Assembly (NCBI GenBank): GCA_024681475.1
Contig: JAILAT010000049.1
Location: 62,001-126,000 of the forward strand
From: Bacteroidales bacterium
GTDB lineage: Bacteria; Bacteroidota; Bacteroidia; Bacteroidales; P3
Direction: 5' to 3'
DNA length: 64,000 nt
Shown one piece after another: positions 34,795 through 45,572 of this stretch. The position numbers were made by a program, and so were the translations under genes. Position 1 is the stretch's first letter. Every line of letters starts with the position of its first letter. The notes under the pieces were generated by a model that saw only the letters and a program-made list of their open reading frames with translations, had not been told where the DNA came from and did no database searches.

Positions 34795-35619
34795 ATGGCT
34801 TTAAAGAAGATTAAACCTACAACTCCGGGTCAGCGTCACAAGATTGTGGTGACCAACGACGACATCACGACGTCGAAACCCGAGAAGAGCCTTGTCTTCG
34901 GTCTCCGCAAATCGGGCGGCCGCAACAACCAAGGTAAAATGACGATGCGCTACATTGGCGGTGGCCACAAGCAGCTGTATCGTATTGTCGATTTCAAGCG
35001 CGACAAAGACGGTATCCCTGCAACGGTGAAGTCCATCGAGTACGACCCCAACCGTAGCTCGCGTATCGCCCTGGTGTACTACGCTGACGGCGAGAAACGT
35101 TACATCCTGGCCCCTCAGGGACTGAAGGTGGGCCAGACCATCATGTCGGGCAAAGGTGTCCAGCCTGAAGTCGGCAACACGCTGACGCTGGCCGAGATTC
35201 CCTTCGGTACGCTGATTCACAACATCGAGCTTCGTCCTGGCCAGGGTGCCAAGATGGTGCGCTCGGCAGGTGCCTATGCTCAGTTGATGAGCCGCGATGG
35301 CAAGTATGCCATCATCAAGATGCCTTCGGGCGAGATGCGCATGATCCTTCAGTCGTGCCGCGCCACGGTCGGCATTGTGTCGAACCCCGAGCACAACCTT
35401 GAGGTTGGCGGTAAGGCCGGTCGCAGCCGTTGGCTGGGTCGTCGCCCGAGAAACCGCGGTGTTGTGATGAACCCTGTGGATCACCCCATGGGTGGTGGCG
35501 AAGGCCGTCAGAGCGGTGGACATCCTCGTTCGCGCAAGGGCATCCCTGCAAAGGGTTACAAGACTCGCGCTCCGAAGAAACAGTCGAGCAAGTTTATCGT
35601 CGAAAGAAGAAAGAAATAA
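34795..35619 (+). CDS. rplB: 50S ribosomal protein L2
   Basis: 274 aa. Needed for subunit association and peptidyl transfer. The conserved [13 protein letters not shown] contains the functionally important His of the DHP motif; the following residue is Met, as is usual in this phylum. Preceded by a spacer with a small stem AGGGT/ACCCT and the purine-rich AAAAGAAGTAAAACAGAA. Confidence 0.98.
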   Translation: MALKKIKPTTPGQRHKIVVTNDDITTSKPEKSLVFGLRKSGGRNNQGKMTMRYIGGGHKQLYRIVDFKRDKDGIPATVKSIEYDPNRSSRIALVYYADGEKRYILAPQGLKVGQTIMSGKGVQPEVGNTLTLAEIPFGTLIHNIELRPGQGAKMVRSAGAYAQLMSRDGKYAIIKMPSGEMRMILQSCRATVGIVSNPEHNLEVGGKAGRSRWLGRRPRNRGVVMNPVDHPMGGGEGRQSGGHPRSRKGIPAKGYKTRAPKKQSSKFIVERRKK

Positions 35620-35698
35620 ATGTAGTGCATCGCTTGGCCGCATGAGCCCCGCAGCATGAGGGCACAGCGCCAGGCGAGCTAATAAAAAGAAGAACAAG

Positions 35699-35974
35699 AT
35701 GAGTCGTTCATTAAAGAAAGGTCCGTACATTTTCCATAAACTGGAGAAGAGAGTTATTGACGCCCAGCAGTCGAACAAGAAGGTTACGATTAAGACCTGG
35801 TCGAGAGCTTCGATGATTTCGCCAGACTTTGTGGGTCAGACTATTGCGGTGCATAACGGCAACAAGTTTATCCCGGTTTATGTGACCGAGAATATGGTGG
35901 GACACAAGCTCGGCGAGTTCGCCCCCACGCGTATTTTCCGTGGCCACGCCGGTGCCAAGGACAAGAAGAAATAA
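35699..35974 (+). CDS. rpsS: 30S ribosomal protein S19
   Basis: 91 aa. 30S head protein that pairs with S13 near the A-site. Typical [10 protein letters not shown] start, [24 protein letters not shown] and [20 protein letters not shown]. The 79-bp spacer before it carries a two-level GC-rich foldback (TCGCTTGGC/GCCAGGCGA). Confidence 0.98.
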   Translation: MSRSLKKGPYIFHKLEKRVIDAQQSNKKVTIKTWSRASMISPDFVGQTIAVHNGNKFIPVYVTENMVGHKLGEFAPTRIFRGHAGAKDKKK

Positions 35975-36046
35975 CAAAATGAGAATGGCGCCTCCTGGCT
36001 TCCCGCGAGAGCGGCAGGCTGAAGGGGGCCTAAAGAAAAAAGAATT

Positions 36047-36478
36047 ATGGGACGTAGAAAACACAATAGTGCAGAAGCACGCAAAGAAGCCAAGAAGACT
36101 ATCGCAATGGCTAAGCTGATGAACAACCCCACGTCGCCCCAGAAGACACGTCTGGTTGCAGACATGGTACGTGGCAAGGACGTTGATCAGGCTTTGGCTA
36201 TTTTGCAGTACAGCCCCCGCGAGTCGGCTCCCAAAATGCGTAAACTGTTGCTCTCGGCCGTCGCCAACTGGCAGGCCAAGAACGAAGGCAAGCGCATCGA
36301 GGACAGCCAGCTGTATGTGAAGACCATCATGGTCGACGAGGGCCGCACGATGAAACGTATGCGCACCGCTCCCCAGGGCCGTGGCTATCGCATCCGCAAA
36401 CGCAGCAACCACATCACCATGATCGTTGGAAGCCGCACCGAAGAGGCTGCTGTAAACGCTAGTACTGAAGAACAATAA
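36047..36478 (+). CDS. rplV: 50S ribosomal protein L22
   Basis: 143 aa, with a longer N-terminus and a C-terminal acidic tail compared with the ~110-aa E. coli protein. Its beta hairpin ([28 protein letters not shown]) reaches the exit-tunnel constriction, where macrolide-resistance changes occur in other species. Start [15 protein letters not shown] is preceded by AAAAAAGAATT. Confidence 0.97.
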   Translation: MGRRKHNSAEARKEAKKTIAMAKLMNNPTSPQKTRLVADMVRGKDVDQALAILQYSPRESAPKMRKLLLSAVANWQAKNEGKRIEDSQLYVKTIMVDEGRTMKRMRTAPQGRGYRIRKRSNHITMIVGSRTEEAAVNASTEEQ

Positions 36479-36554
36479 ATAGAAAAGAAAGACCTTGGGT
36501 CGCAAGGCACAAGGTCTAAAAAGAATTATAAGTAAAAAAAGAAGAATTTTTAGC

Positions 36555-37301
36555 ATGGGACAAAAAACTAACCCAATTGGCAACAGATTAGGTATCATCC
36601 GCGGATGGGACTCTAATTGGTATGGCGGAAGAAGATTCGAGCAGAAACTCGTTGAGGACGACAAGATAAGAAAGTACCTCAACGCTCGTCTCGCCAAGGC
36701 TGGTATTGCGAAAATCTACATCGAGAGAACGCTGAAGCTGCTGACGGTGACTATCTATGCAGCCCGTCCGGGTGTGATTATCGGCAAGGCCGGCTCCGAG
36801 GTCGACAAGCTGAAGGAAGAGCTCCGCAAGATCACCGGCAAGGAGGTGCAGATCAACATTAGCGAGGTGAAACGCCCCGAGTTGGACGCTACGCTGGTGG
36901 CACAGAACATTGCAAAACAGATTGAGGGCCGCGTGCAGTACCGCCGCGCCATCAAGACCGCCATCGCTTCGACGATGCGCATGGGTGCCGAAGGCATCAA
37001 GGTTTCTATCTCCGGACGTATCGGCGGTGCCGAGATGTCGCGTACCGAGCACTACAAAGAGGGCCGTACTCCTCTCCACACGCTGCGCGCCGACATCGAC
37101 TACGCTCTGGCCGAGGCTCACACGGCATACGGCCGCATGGGCGTGAAGGTTTGGATCTGCCGCGGCATCGTGTACGGCAAGCGCGAGCTTGTTCCCTCCA
37201 CGGTGGGTGGCATGGTTGCCAAAGACAACCGTCGTCCGTCGAGCACCGGCCGCACCGGCATGGGCGCTCGCAAGAGAACAAACAATAGAAGTAGTAAATA
37301 A
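36555..37301 (+). CDS. rpsC: 30S ribosomal protein S3
   Basis: 248 aa. mRNA-entry protein with a KH domain ([18 protein letters not shown]) and the C-terminal S3 domain. The track ORF starts 60 bp earlier, but [22 protein letters not shown] is the universal N-terminus, so 36555 is the start. The spacer before it holds the perfect stem AGACCTTG/CAAGGTCT (36490-36517). Confidence 0.98.
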   Translation: MGQKTNPIGNRLGIIRGWDSNWYGGRRFEQKLVEDDKIRKYLNARLAKAGIAKIYIERTLKLLTVTIYAARPGVIIGKAGSEVDKLKEELRKITGKEVQINISEVKRPELDATLVAQNIAKQIEGRVQYRRAIKTAIASTMRMGAEGIKVSISGRIGGAEMSRTEHYKEGRTPLHTLRADIDYALAEAHTAYGRMGVKVWICRGIVYGKRELVPSTVGGMVAKDNRRPSSTGRTGMGARKRTNNRSSK

Positions 37302-37374
37302 ACAAGACTTGGAGCGACGACATTGAGTCGGACCGACGCGGTGGAGTCGCACAAAAGATAAAAAAGAAGTAACA

Positions 37375-37800
37375 ATGTTACAGCCAAAGAAAACAAGATA
37401 TAGAAAGCAGCAAAAAGGAAAAATTAAGGGCAATGCTTTCCGTGGTCATGAGTTGGCTTTCGGTACGTTCGGCATCAAGTCCTTGGAGACCTGCTTCATT
37501 ACGGGTCGTCAAATAGAGGCTGCACGTCAAGCGGTAACTCGTCACATGAAACGTGAAGGTCAGATATGGATTCGCATCTTCCCGGACAAGCCCATCACCA
37601 AGAAGCCCAATGAGGTGCGTATGGGTAAAGGTAAAGGTGCTCCCGAGTACTTTGTGGCTCGCGTGATGCCCGGCACCATCCTCTTCGAGTGCGAAGGTGT
37701 ACCCATGGATGTCGCCAAGGAGGCTCTGCGCCTTGCAGCCCAGAAGCTGCCGGTGACGACCAAGTTTGTTGTTAAACGAGATTACGTAGAAGAAGCTTAA
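37375..37800 (+). CDS. rplP: 50S ribosomal protein L16
   Basis: 141 aa. Binds 23S and 5S rRNA near the A-site tRNA elbow. [16 protein letters not shown] start and the [44 protein letters not shown] block are diagnostic. Confidence 0.98.
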   Translation: MLQPKKTRYRKQQKGKIKGNAFRGHELAFGTFGIKSLETCFITGRQIEAARQAVTRHMKREGQIWIRIFPDKPITKKPNEVRMGKGKGAPEYFVARVMPGTILFECEGVPMDVAKEALRLAAQKLPVTTKFVVKRDYVEEA

Positions 37801-37858
37801 TAACGAGTAGCAGGCAGGAGGTTCGATGCTGACTGTCTGAAACACAAAAAAAGAAGAG

Positions 37859-38062
37859 ATGAAAAATCAGTTAGTATTCAAAGAGCTTTCAACTGCTGAA
37901 GTTAAGGAGCGTTTGGAGACCGAAAGAGCCTTGTATCAGAAGATGCTGCTGACCCATGCTGTTTCGCCGATAGACAATCCTAACAAAATTAAAGAAAGTA
38001 GAAAAACCATTGCCCGCTGTTTGACGGAGTTGCGCGCACGCGAAATCGCAGAGCAGAAGTAA
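37859..38062 (+). CDS. rpmC: 50S ribosomal protein L29
   Basis: 67 aa. Small two-helix protein at the tunnel exit beside L23. Identified by position between L16 and S17 and by the pattern FKELSTAEVKERLETERALYQKM...IKESRKTIARCLTELRARE. Confidence 0.96.
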   Translation: MKNQLVFKELSTAEVKERLETERALYQKMLLTHAVSPIDNPNKIKESRKTIARCLTELRAREIAEQK

Positions 38063-38089
38063 GGCATAAGTTAAAATCCAAATCTGAAA

Positions 38090-38344
38090 ATGGAAAGAAA
38101 TTTAAGAAAAGAACGTATCGGCGTCGTGGTGAGCAACAAGATGGAAAAGTCTATCGTTGTGCTCGTTGAGCGCAAGGTGAAGCACCCGAAATATGGTAAA
38201 TTCGTGAAGAAAAGCACGAAGTTCATGGCTCACGACGAGAAAAATGAATGCAACATTGGCGATACGGTCCGCATCATGGAGACGCGTCCGTTGAGCAAGA
38301 ACAAATGTTGGCGATTAGTTGAAATAGTAGAAAGAGCTAAGTAA
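38090..38344 (+). CDS. rpsQ: 30S ribosomal protein S17
   Basis: 84 aa. OB-fold 16S rRNA-binding protein. [48 protein letters not shown] is typical. Followed by a 74-bp spacer with a GTGATT/AATCAC stem and an inner CGCCC-TGCG-GGGCG hairpin. Confidence 0.98.
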   Translation: MERNLRKERIGVVVSNKMEKSIVVLVERKVKHPKYGKFVKKSTKFMAHDEKNECNIGDTVRIMETRPLSKNKCWRLVEIVERAK

Positions 38345-38418
38345 CTTGTGATTGGTGGTCAGGGACGCGCCCTGCGGGGCGGAGGTCGCTAATCACGGGT
38401 CACTCAAAATGAGAAAAA

Positions 38419-38787
38419 ATGATACAACAAGAGACAAGAATGACAGTTGCCGATAACAGCGGTGCAAAAAGTGCGCTGTGTATCCGCGTTCTGGGTGGCA
38501 CGAAGAAGCGTTACGCCAGCATTGGCGACGTGATTGTCGTGGCTGTCAAGGATGCGCTTCCTTCGGGCAACGTAAAGAAAGGAGCTGTTTCCAAGGCTGT
38601 TGTGGTACGCACCAAGAAAGAGATTCGTCGCAACGACGGTTCTTATATCCGCTTTGACGACAATGCTTGCGTGCTGCTGACGGCTGCCGACGAGTTGCGC
38701 GGAACGCGTATCTTCGGACCGGTGGGAAGAGAACTTCGTGAGAAACAATTCATGAAGATTGTTTCCTTAGCTCCCGAGGTATTGTAA
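38419..38787 (+). CDS. rplN: 50S ribosomal protein L14
   Basis: 122 aa. Subunit-interface protein and binding site of the silencing factor RsfS in other bacteria. [27 protein letters not shown] and [24 protein letters not shown] are near-universal. Start is preceded by AATGAGAAAAA. Confidence 0.98.
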   Translation: MIQQETRMTVADNSGAKSALCIRVLGGTKKRYASIGDVIVVAVKDALPSGNVKKGAVSKAVVVRTKKEIRRNDGSYIRFDDNACVLLTAADELRGTRIFGPVGRELREKQFMKIVSLAPEVL

Positions 38788-38840
38788 GTTAAACAGAAAT
38801 TGAAAACTTTAGTTTTTGATAAAGTTAAAAGAGAAAAGAA

Positions 38841-39155
38841 ATGAAATTGCACGTAAAAAAAGGGGATATGGTCCAGGTGATCGCCGGTGACGACAAAGGC
38901 AAGATTGCTAAGGTGCTGAAAGTGTATCCCGAAAAGAATCGCGCCATCGTAGAGGGGGTCAACGTCAACAAGAAACACACCAAGCCCAACGCCAAGAACA
39001 CGCAGGGCGGTATTGTTGATGTGGAAGCTCCGATTCATGTTTCCAACCTGATGGTTGTGGAGGGCAAGACTCCTACCCGCGTTGGACGTAGAATCGACGA
39101 AAAGACTGGTAAATTAGTCCGTTATTCTAAAAAATCAGGGGAGGTAATCAAGTAA
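38841..39155 (+). CDS. rplX: 50S ribosomal protein L24
   Basis: 104 aa. Assembly initiator with a KOW motif ([36 protein letters not shown]). The stop codon overlaps the start of rplE by one base (TAATG), so translation is coupled. Confidence 0.98.
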   Translation: MKLHVKKGDMVQVIAGDDKGKIAKVLKVYPEKNRAIVEGVNVNKKHTKPNAKNTQGGIVDVEAPIHVSNLMVVEGKTPTRVGRRIDEKTGKLVRYSKKSGEVIK

Positions 39156-39721
39156 TGGCATATATTCCTACATTAAAGACAAAGTACAACGAGGAGATTA
39201 AGCCTGCGCTGATGGCCGAGTACAACTACAAGACCGTCATGCAGTGCCCCCGTTTGGTGAAAATCACCTTGAACCAGGGTCTGGGCAAGGCCGCCATCGC
39301 CGACAAGAAAGTCATCGACAAGGGTATCGAGGAGATGACGCTCATCGCCGGCCAGCGCGCTGTGGCCACCAAGTCGAAGAAGGACATCTCGAACTTCAAA
39401 CTGCGTCGCGGTATGCCCATCGGCGTTCGCGTCACTCTGCGCGGCGAGCGTATGTATGAGTTCCTCGATCGTCTGGTGACGGCTTCGATTCCCCGTATCC
39501 GCGATTTCCGCGGCATCAACGACAAGGGTTTCGACGGCAAGGGCAACTACACCTTTGGCATCTCGGAGCAGATTATCTTCCCGGAGATCGATATCGACAA
39601 GATTGACCGTATCCAGGGAATGGACATCACTTTCGTGACGACGGCCCGCACCGACAAGGAGGCCATGTCGTTGCTGAAGCAGTTTGGTTTACCGTTTAAG
39701 AATCAACAAAAATCTGAATAA
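39155..39721 (+). CDS. rplE: 50S ribosomal protein L5
   Basis: 188 aa. Binds 5S rRNA and contacts P-site t[48 protein letters not shown] and [33 protein letters not shown] are typical. Shares its start with the end of rplX; rpsN follows directly with no gap. Confidence 0.98.
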   Translation: MAYIPTLKTKYNEEIKPALMAEYNYKTVMQCPRLVKITLNQGLGKAAIADKKVIDKGIEEMTLIAGQRAVATKSKKDISNFKLRRGMPIGVRVTLRGERMYEFLDRLVTASIPRIRDFRGINDKGFDGKGNYTFGISEQIIFPEIDIDKIDRIQGMDITFVTTARTDKEAMSLLKQFGLPFKNQQKSE

Positions 39722-40021
39722 ATGGCAAAAGAATCAATCAAAGCTAGAGAACGCAAAAGAGAAAGAATGGTGGCCAGATATGCTGCCAAGCGTGCTGCCT
39801 TGAAAGAGCAGGTCCGCACGGGCTCGCCCGAAGAGGTGGAAGCTGCCGTCATCGCACTGCAGAAGCTGCCGAAGAATGCTTGCCCCGTGCGTCTGCACAA
39901 CCGCTGCAAGCTCACCGGCCGCCCCAAAGGCTACATGCGCCAATTCGGTATCTCGCGTATCAACTTCCGTGAGATGGCCGTCAACGGTCTGATTCCCGGC
40001 GTTAAGAAATCGAGCTGGTAA
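39722..40021 (+). CDS. rpsN: 30S ribosomal protein S14, zinc-independent form
   Basis: 99 aa, the long form. Where the short zinc-binding form has two CxxC pairs, this copy reads [27 protein letters not shown], so it does not bind zinc. A head protein assembled late. The start codon follows the rplE stop immediately. Confidence 0.98.
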   Translation: MAKESIKARERKRERMVARYAAKRAALKEQVRTGSPEEVEAAVIALQKLPKNACPVRLHNRCKLTGRPKGYMRQFGISRINFREMAVNGLIPGVKKSSW

Positions 40022-40164
40022 AAAACAAGAGGTTCCGGCATCCTGACGGCGCTGCGGCACCGGCAGGGTCAGAAGAACAGAAAAGAAAAAAAGAATTAGT
40101 AACAACAGTTTTGCAAGTTGAACAGAACATCAAAACTACAAGGCTGAAAAAAACGTTAAAAGAA

Positions 40165-40566
40165 ATGGTAACAGATCCTATTGCAGATTATTTGACCCGC
40201 ATGAGAAATGCTATCCAGGCGAAGCATAAGGTGGTCGTGATCCCTGCATCCAATTTGAAGAAAGAGATTACCAAGATACTGTTTGAGAAAGGCTACATCC
40301 TGAACTACAAGTTCGAGAACGAAAGCCAGCCCAACCAGTCCATCAAGGTGGCTCTCAAATATCATCCTGTGACGAAGCAGAGCGCTATCTCGGAGCTGAA
40401 GAGGGTGTCGAGCCCCGGTCTGAGAAAGTATGTCTCCGTCGATGAGATGCCTCGCGTGCTCAACGGCTTGGGCATCGCGATTGTCTCGACCTCGAAAGGT
40501 TTGATGACCGACAAGGAGGCCCGCAACCTGAACGTCGGCGGTGAGGTTTTGTGTTACATCAGTTAA
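40165..40566 (+). CDS. rpsH: 30S ribosomal protein S8
   Basis: 133 aa. Binds helix 21 of 16S rRNA. The track ORF starts at 40111, but MVTDPIADYLTRMRNAIQAKHKVVVIPASNLKKEITKIL is the family N-terminus, so the start is 40165, preceded by AAAAGAA. The C-terminal VLNGLGIAIVSTSKGLMTDKEARNLNVGGEVLCYIS is intact. Confidence 0.97.
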   Translation: MVTDPIADYLTRMRNAIQAKHKVVVIPASNLKKEITKILFEKGYILNYKFENESQPNQSIKVALKYHPVTKQSAISELKRVSSPGLRKYVSVDEMPRVLNGLGIAIVSTSKGLMTDKEARNLNVGGEVLCYIS

Positions 40567-40585
40567 AAGAGAGGAGAACAAAGTA

Positions 40586-41140
40586 ATGTCAAGAATCGGA
40601 AAATTACCTATCAAGTTGCCGAAAGGCGTTGAAGTAAAGGTGTCGGACGACAATATGCTGACGGTGAAAGGTCCTCTCGGAGAACTCACCCAGAAGGTCG
40701 ACCCCACTATCACCGTTAAGATTGAGGACGGCGAGCTGAGATTCGAGCGTCCCTCTGACTCGAAGCAGGACAAGGCCTTGCACGGCCTCTACCGTGCTCT
40801 GGCAGCCAACATGGTCAAGGGCGTCTCCGAGGGCTTCAAGGTTGTTCAGGAAGTCATCGGCGTGGGCTACAAAGTGCAGGCCAACGGTCAGGTGATGGAG
40901 ATGGACTTGGGCTACTCGCACAAGATCTTTTTCGAGTTTGCTCCTGAAATCAAGATTGAGACGGTGACTGAGAAGGGTAAGAACCCCATCATCACCATGA
41001 CCTCCATCGACAAGCAGATTTTGGGACAGGCCGCTGCCAAGGTTCGCTCGCTGCGCAAGCCTGAGCCTTACAAGGGCAAGGGTATCCGCTTCCAGGGCGA
41101 GGTGGTTCGCAAGAAAGCTGGTAAGGCAGCCGCTAAGTAA
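40586..41140 (+). CDS. rplF: 50S ribosomal protein L6
   Basis: 184 aa. Two-domain protein at the factor-binding side of the 50S. Start corrected from 40541 to 40586 (MSRIGKLPIKLPKGVEVKV), the universal N-terminus. C-terminal PEPYKGKGIRFQGEVVRKKAGKAAAK is normal. Confidence 0.97.
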   Translation: MSRIGKLPIKLPKGVEVKVSDDNMLTVKGPLGELTQKVDPTITVKIEDGELRFERPSDSKQDKALHGLYRALAANMVKGVSEGFKVVQEVIGVGYKVQANGQVMEMDLGYSHKIFFEFAPEIKIETVTEKGKNPIITMTSIDKQILGQAAAKVRSLRKPEPYKGKGIRFQGEVVRKKAGKAAAK

Positions 41141-41217
41141 AAGTTGAACGGTGGCTGGCATAGAGTGGTAGCATGAAGCTCCAGACAAGTTGTCAGCCGC
41201 GAAAAAAGAATAACAAT

Positions 41218-41571
41218 ATGGCTACAAAAAAAGACATAAGAAGAACGAAAATCAAATATAGAATTCGTCACAAGGTGTCGGGCAGTGCCGAGATGCCTCG
41301 TCTGAGCGTGTTCAGAAGCAACAAGGAAATGTACGCACAGGTGATCGACGATACGAAAGGCGTAACACTGGCCGCGGCTTCGACGTTGGAGAAGTCGGTT
41401 GAAAAGGGTGGTACGAAGAGTGAGATGGCAGCCAAGGTCGGCAAGCTCGTCGCAGAGCGTTGCCTGGCTGCAGGTATTAATACTGTTGTTTTCGACCGCA
41501 ATGGTTACTTGTACCATGGTCGTGTAAAATCGTTAGCAGACGCAGCCCGTGAAGGCGGCTTAAAATTCTAA
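41218..41571 (+). CDS. rplR: 50S ribosomal protein L18
   Basis: 117 aa. Brings 5S rRNA to the central protuberance with L5. Start corrected from 41173 to 41218 ([20 protein letters not shown]). The end [17 protein letters not shown] is diagnostic. The preceding spacer contains GGCTGGCA/TGTCAGCC. Confidence 0.97.
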   Translation: MATKKDIRRTKIKYRIRHKVSGSAEMPRLSVFRSNKEMYAQVIDDTKGVTLAAASTLEKSVEKGGTKSEMAAKVGKLVAERCLAAGINTVVFDRNGYLYHGRVKSLADAAREGGLKF

Positions 41572-41576
41572 AGGAT

Positions 41577-42095
41577 ATGGCAGAAGTAAATGTTAAAAGA
41601 GTAAAATCAAGCGAGATTGAATTCAAAGATCGTCTTGTTGCAATTAATCGCGTGACCAAGGTTACGAAGGGCGGTAGAACGTTTAGCTTCTCGGCCATCG
41701 TGGTTATCGGTAATGAGAATGGCGTTGTAGGCTACGGCTTGGGCAAGGCCAAGGAGGTGCAGGCTGCTATCCAGAAGGGTGTGGACGATGCCAAGAAGAA
41801 CTTGGTGAAAGTCCCTGTGCTGAACGGTACGGTGCCTCACGAGCAGTGCGGCAAGTACAGCGGCGCCAAGGTTTTCCTGAAACCTGCTGCCCCTGGTACC
41901 GGTGTTATCGCCGGCGGTGCTATGCGTGCTGTTTTGGAGAGCGTGGGTGTGAAGGACGTGCTTGCCAAGAGCAAGGGCTCGTCGAACCCCCACAGCGTGG
42001 TGAAAGCCACCATCGATGCCCTGCTGAAGATGAAAGATCCTTACATGGTCGCTCAGCTGCGCGGCATTCCTATGGACAAAGTGTTTAACGGTTAA
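41577..42095 (+). CDS. rpsE: 30S ribosomal protein S5
   Basis: 172 aa. Ensures decoding accuracy; contains the dsRNA-binding-like N-domain ([46 protein letters not shown]) and [39 protein letters not shown]. Starts 5 bp after rplR, so translation is probably coupled. Confidence 0.98.
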   Translation: MAEVNVKRVKSSEIEFKDRLVAINRVTKVTKGGRTFSFSAIVVIGNENGVVGYGLGKAKEVQAAIQKGVDDAKKNLVKVPVLNGTVPHEQCGKYSGAKVFLKPAAPGTGVIAGGAMRAVLESVGVKDVLAKSKGSSNPHSVVKATIDALLKMKDPYMVAQLRGIPMDKVFNG

Positions 42096-42114
42096 ATATT
42101 AGGAGACTGAAAAA

Positions 42115-42300
42115 ATGGCAGAAAAGAAATTAAGAATCACGCAAGTGAGAAGCAAAATCGGTCGTCCGGCTGACCAGAAAAGAACACTTGAGGCTTTGGG
42201 TCTGAAGAGGATTAACCACAGCCGCGATGTGGTGGCCACGCCTTCTACTTTGGGGATGATTGACAAGGTGAAACATCTCTTGAAGGTGGAGGAGATCTAA
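42115..42300 (+). CDS. rpmD: 50S ribosomal protein L30
   Basis: 61 aa. Small 50S protein; LRITQVRSKIGRPADQKRTLEALGLKRINHSRDVVATPSTLGMIDKVKHLLKVEEI is typical. The spacer after it has the tetraloop hairpin GGGCC-GCAA-GGCCC. Confidence 0.97.
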   Translation: MAEKKLRITQVRSKIGRPADQKRTLEALGLKRINHSRDVVATPSTLGMIDKVKHLLKVEEI

Positions 42301-42368
42301 AACAGACGTGGGCCGCAAGGCCCCGAAGCAGTATTGATTAACAAGTAACTAAAGAAAGGAAGCAAATA

Positions 42369-42818
42369 ATGAACTTAAATAATCTCAAACCTGCAGAAGG
42401 TTCTGTGAAGCACTCGAAACGTGTTGGCCGTGGTGCCGGTTCCGGCAAAGGTGGCACGTCGACGCGTGGTAACAAGGGTGCCAAGGCTCGTTCGGGCTAC
42501 CACCAGAAGGTGGGCTTCGAGGGCGGTCAGATGCCGTTGTACCGTCGTGTTCCCAAGTTCGGTTTCAAGAACATGAACCGTGTGGAGTACGTGGGTATCA
42601 ACATCGATACGCTGAACGAGCTGGCCCAGTCGAAGAACATCACCAACTTTGACATCGAGGTGTTCAAGCAGAACGGACTCATCTCCGGCAAGGACCGCAT
42701 CAAGATTTTGGGACGTGGCGAGTTGGCCCAGACCATCAATGTCACGGCTCATGCTTTCTCGGCAACGGCCAAGAAGGTCATCGAGGAGAAGGGCGGTGCC
42801 GCTACGGTGATAGAATAA
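42369..42818 (+). CDS. rplO: 50S ribosomal protein L15
   Basis: 149 aa. Late-assembly 50S protein. The extended Gly/Lys-rich N-terminus (RVGRGAGSGKGGTSTRGNKGAKARSGYHQKVGFEGGQMPLYRRVPKFGFKN) threads into 23S rRNA. It precedes secY, as in nearly all bacteria. Confidence 0.98.
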   Translation: MNLNNLKPAEGSVKHSKRVGRGAGSGKGGTSTRGNKGAKARSGYHQKVGFEGGQMPLYRRVPKFGFKNMNRVEYVGINIDTLNELAQSKNITNFDIEVFKQNGLISGKDRIKILGRGELAQTINVTAHAFSATAKKVIEEKGGAATVIE

Positions 42819-42915
42819 TAAATAGTGCAAACGGTGAAAAGCATTTGGATCGGCAAAGAAAGGTCCGAAATGGTTTGAAACAGTTTAGAGCTACAAATCA
42901 ATTAACGAATAAACA

Positions 42916-44247
42916 ATGAAGAGATTAATACAGACACTGAAGAATATCTGGTCGATAGAGGACCTGCGTAAAAGAATACTGTACACATTGGGTTTAGTAC
43001 TCGTTTACCGTGTAGGTAGCTTTATCGTCCTTCCTGGTGTCGATCCTTCTGGTCTTACCAAGCTTCAGGATCAGGGTTCTGAAGGTTTGCTGGGACTGTT
43101 GAATATGTTTTCAGGAGGTGCTTTCTCCAATGCGTCGGTTTTCGCGTTGGGTATCATGCCCTACATCACGGCTTCGATTGTCATCCAGCTGTGTGTCATG
43201 GTGATACCTTCGTTCCAGAAAATGCAGCGCGACGGTGAGAGCGGCCGCCGGAAAATGAATCAGTACACCCGTATCCTGACCATTTTGGTGGCTGCGTTCC
43301 AGGCTCCTGCCTACCTCACCAACATGATGTTCCAGGCCCGCGGTGCTGTCAACGAGCCTACGACCTTCTTCTGGGTGTCCAGTATCATCATCCTGGTGGC
43401 CGGCACGCTCTTCGTGATGTGGTTGGGCGAGCGCATTACCGACAATGGCGTCGGCAATGGTATCTCGCTGCTCATCATGGTGGGTATCATCGCCCGCTTG
43501 CCTTATGGTCTGTCTTCCGAGTTCATGGCTCGTCTGACTGAGAATGGCGGTTTGGTGATGTTCCTGTTCGAGATCGTGGTCTGGATGGCCGTGGTGATGT
43601 TCGTCATCCTCCTGGTCCAGGGCACTCGCCGCATCCCCGTGCAGTATGCCAAGCGCGTGGTCGGCAACCGCCAGTATGGTGGTGTGCGCCAGTACATCCC
43701 CATCAAGGTCAACGCCGCCGGTGTGATGCCCATCATCTTCGCTCAGGCCATCATGTTCATCCCCATCACTTTCATGGGCTTCAAAGGCTCCACGCCCTCG
43801 AAGTTCTGGATGAATTTCGCCGACTACGACGGACTGTGGTACAACGTGATATTTGCAGTGTTGGTGATTCTGTTCACCTACTTCTACACTGCTATCGCCA
43901 TCAACCCCACCCAGATGGCCGACGACCTGAAGAAAAACGGCGGTTTCATCCCCGGTGTGAAGCCTGGTAAGAAAACTGCTGAGTATCTGGATAATATCCT
44001 ATCGCACGTGACGTTGCCGGGTTCTATCTTCCTGGCAATTGTGGCTATCCTGCCTGCCATCATGCGCATCCCCGCATTGAATGTGAACACCCAGTTCGCA
44101 CAGTTCTTTGGCGGTACGTCGCTGCTGATTATGGTGGGTGTCATCCTCGACACGCTGCAGCAAATCGAGAGCCATCTGCTGATGCGCCACTACGACGGTC
44201 TCACCAAGACCGGCCGTATCAAGGGCCGCAGCTCGATGTCCATGTAA
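42916..44247 (+). CDS. secY: Protein translocase subunit SecY
   Basis: 443 aa, ten membrane spans; the channel of the Sec translocon. The N-terminus (IWSIEDLRKRILYTLGLVLVYRVGSFIVLPGVDP), the plug-region FSGGAFSNASVFALGIMPYITASIVIQL and the ribosome/SecA-binding loop YAKRVVGNRQYGGVRQYIPIKVNAAGVMPIIFAQA are all typical. Function: export of proteins to the membrane and periplasm, including the secreted proteins seen elsewhere in the window. Confidence 0.98.
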   Translation: MKRLIQTLKNIWSIEDLRKRILYTLGLVLVYRVGSFIVLPGVDPSGLTKLQDQGSEGLLGLLNMFSGGAFSNASVFALGIMPYITASIVIQLCVMVIPSFQKMQRDGESGRRKMNQYTRILTILVAAFQAPAYLTNMMFQARGAVNEPTTFFWVSSIIILVAGTLFVMWLGERITDNGVGNGISLLIMVGIIARLPYGLSSEFMARLTENGGLVMFLFEIVVWMAVVMFVILLVQGTRRIPVQYAKRVVGNRQYGGVRQYIPIKVNAAGVMPIIFAQAIMFIPITFMGFKGSTPSKFWMNFADYDGLWYNVIFAVLVILFTYFYTAIAINPTQMADDLKKNGGFIPGVKPGKKTAEYLDNILSHVTLPGSIFLAIVAILPAIMRIPALNVNTQFAQFFGGTSLLIMVGVILDTLQQIESHLLMRHYDGLTKTGRIKGRSSMSM

Positions 44248-44285
44248 TTGACAGGAGAAGAGTAGAATAAAGAATAGAGAAAACG

Positions 44286-45059
44286 ATGATAACACTGAAG
44301 ACCAACGAGGAGATAGAGCTTATCCGCAAGGCGGCTTTATTGGTGGGCAAGACGCTCGCCGAGGTTGGTCGTCACATACGCCCCGGCGTCACCACAGGAT
44401 TTCTGGACCAGATCGGTGAACAGTTTATCCGCGACAATGGTGGCGTTCCGCTGTGCAAAGGGTTCGAGGGCTTCCCCTCGGCTCTTTGCATATCGGTCAA
44501 CGATGTGGTGGTCCACGGCATCCCCGGTGGCCTCTTCATCAAAGAGGGCGACAATGTGTCGGTGGATTGTGTCATCGAACTCGACGGTTACGTGGGCGAC
44601 TCGGCCTATACCTTCGCGGTCGGCGAGATCACGCCCGAGATGAAGCGGCTGCTGCAGGTGACCAAAGAGTGTCTCTATCTTGGAATAGAACGTGCCAAGG
44701 CAGGCAACCGGATTGGTGACATCGGCCATGCCGTGCAGGTTCACGCAGAAAAGAATGGCTACGGTGTGGTCAGAGAGCTGTGTGGTCACGGTGTGGGCTT
44801 CAAAATGCACGAGTCTCCCAACGTGCCGAACTACGGTGTCCCCGGTACGGGCGCATTGCTGAAAGAAGGTATGGTGATAGCCATCGAGCCCATGATCACC
44901 ATGGGGTCGAAAAATGTGAAATTCTCGCAGACCGACGGATGGACCTGCCGCACCAAGGACGGCAAGCCGGCGGCGCACTTCGAGCACACCATCGCGGTGG
45001 GCGCCAAGGGCCCCGAAATTCTGTCGAGCTTCGAGTTCATTGAGCAGAGGGCTAATTAA
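44286..45059 (+). CDS. map: Methionine aminopeptidase, type I
   Basis: 257 aa. Removes the N-terminal methionine of nascent proteins. The metal ligands appear in order: [41 protein letters not shown] and HFEHTIAV. Its place between secY and infA is the usual Bacteroidota order. Confidence 0.97.
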   Translation: MITLKTNEEIELIRKAALLVGKTLAEVGRHIRPGVTTGFLDQIGEQFIRDNGGVPLCKGFEGFPSALCISVNDVVVHGIPGGLFIKEGDNVSVDCVIELDGYVGDSAYTFAVGEITPEMKRLLQVTKECLYLGIERAKAGNRIGDIGHAVQVHAEKNGYGVVRELCGHGVGFKMHESPNVPNYGVPGTGALLKEGMVIAIEPMITMGSKNVKFSQTDGWTCRTKDGKPAAHFEHTIAVGAKGPEILSSFEFIEQRAN

Positions 45060-45091
45060 TAAACAGAGAACAAAGTAAAACAAAAAAAAGT

Positions 45092-45310
45092 ATGTCGAAA
45101 CAAGCAGCGATACAATTGGATGGCACGGTGATAGAATCATTGGGCAATGCGATGTTCCGCGTCGAGTTGGAGAATGGCCACAAGATCATTGCGCACATCT
45201 CGGGCAAGATGCGTATGCATTACATCAAGATCCTGCCGGGCGACAAAGTCCAGATTGAAATGTCGCCGTACGATTTGACCAAAGGAAGAATCACCTACCG
45301 TCACAAGTAG
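45092..45310 (+). CDS. infA: Translation initiation factor IF-1
   Basis: 72 aa OB-fold protein that binds the 30S A-site. [71 protein letters not shown] is a full-length match. Confidence 0.98.
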   Translation: MSKQAAIQLDGTVIESLGNAMFRVELENGHKIIAHISGKMRMHYIKILPGDKVQIEMSPYDLTKGRITYRHK

Positions 45311-45384
45311 GCCCCGCAGCCCCGTCGTGACGGGGCGAGGAGCACAACGAGAAAAGAAGAAAAACAGATAAAAAATTCAGAAAA

Positions 45385-45501
45385 ATGAAAGTAAGAGTTT
45401 CTGTAAAGAAGAGAAGCCCCGAGTGTCAGGTGGTACGCCGCAAAGGGGTGGTTTATGTAATCAACAAGAAAAATCCCAAGTTCAAACAAAGACAGGGATA
45501 A
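45385..45501 (+). CDS. rpmJ: 50S ribosomal protein L36, zinc-independent form
   Basis: 38 aa, too short for the ORF track: [38 protein letters not shown]. The zinc ligands of the classical form (Cys11, Cys14, Cys27, His33) are mostly replaced (Ser, Cys, Asn, Phe), so no zinc is bound. This matches the form usual in Bacteroidota. The spacer in front contains the near-palindrome GCCCCGTC-GT-GACGGGGC (45319-45336). Confidence 0.96.
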   Translation: MKVRVSVKKRSPECQVVRRKGVVYVINKKNPKFKQRQG

Positions 45502-45572
45502 TTAGTTAAACAATGGCCTGGGGCCGAGCAATCGGCCAGAGGCAGAAAACAAAACAAAGAAGAAATCAGTTT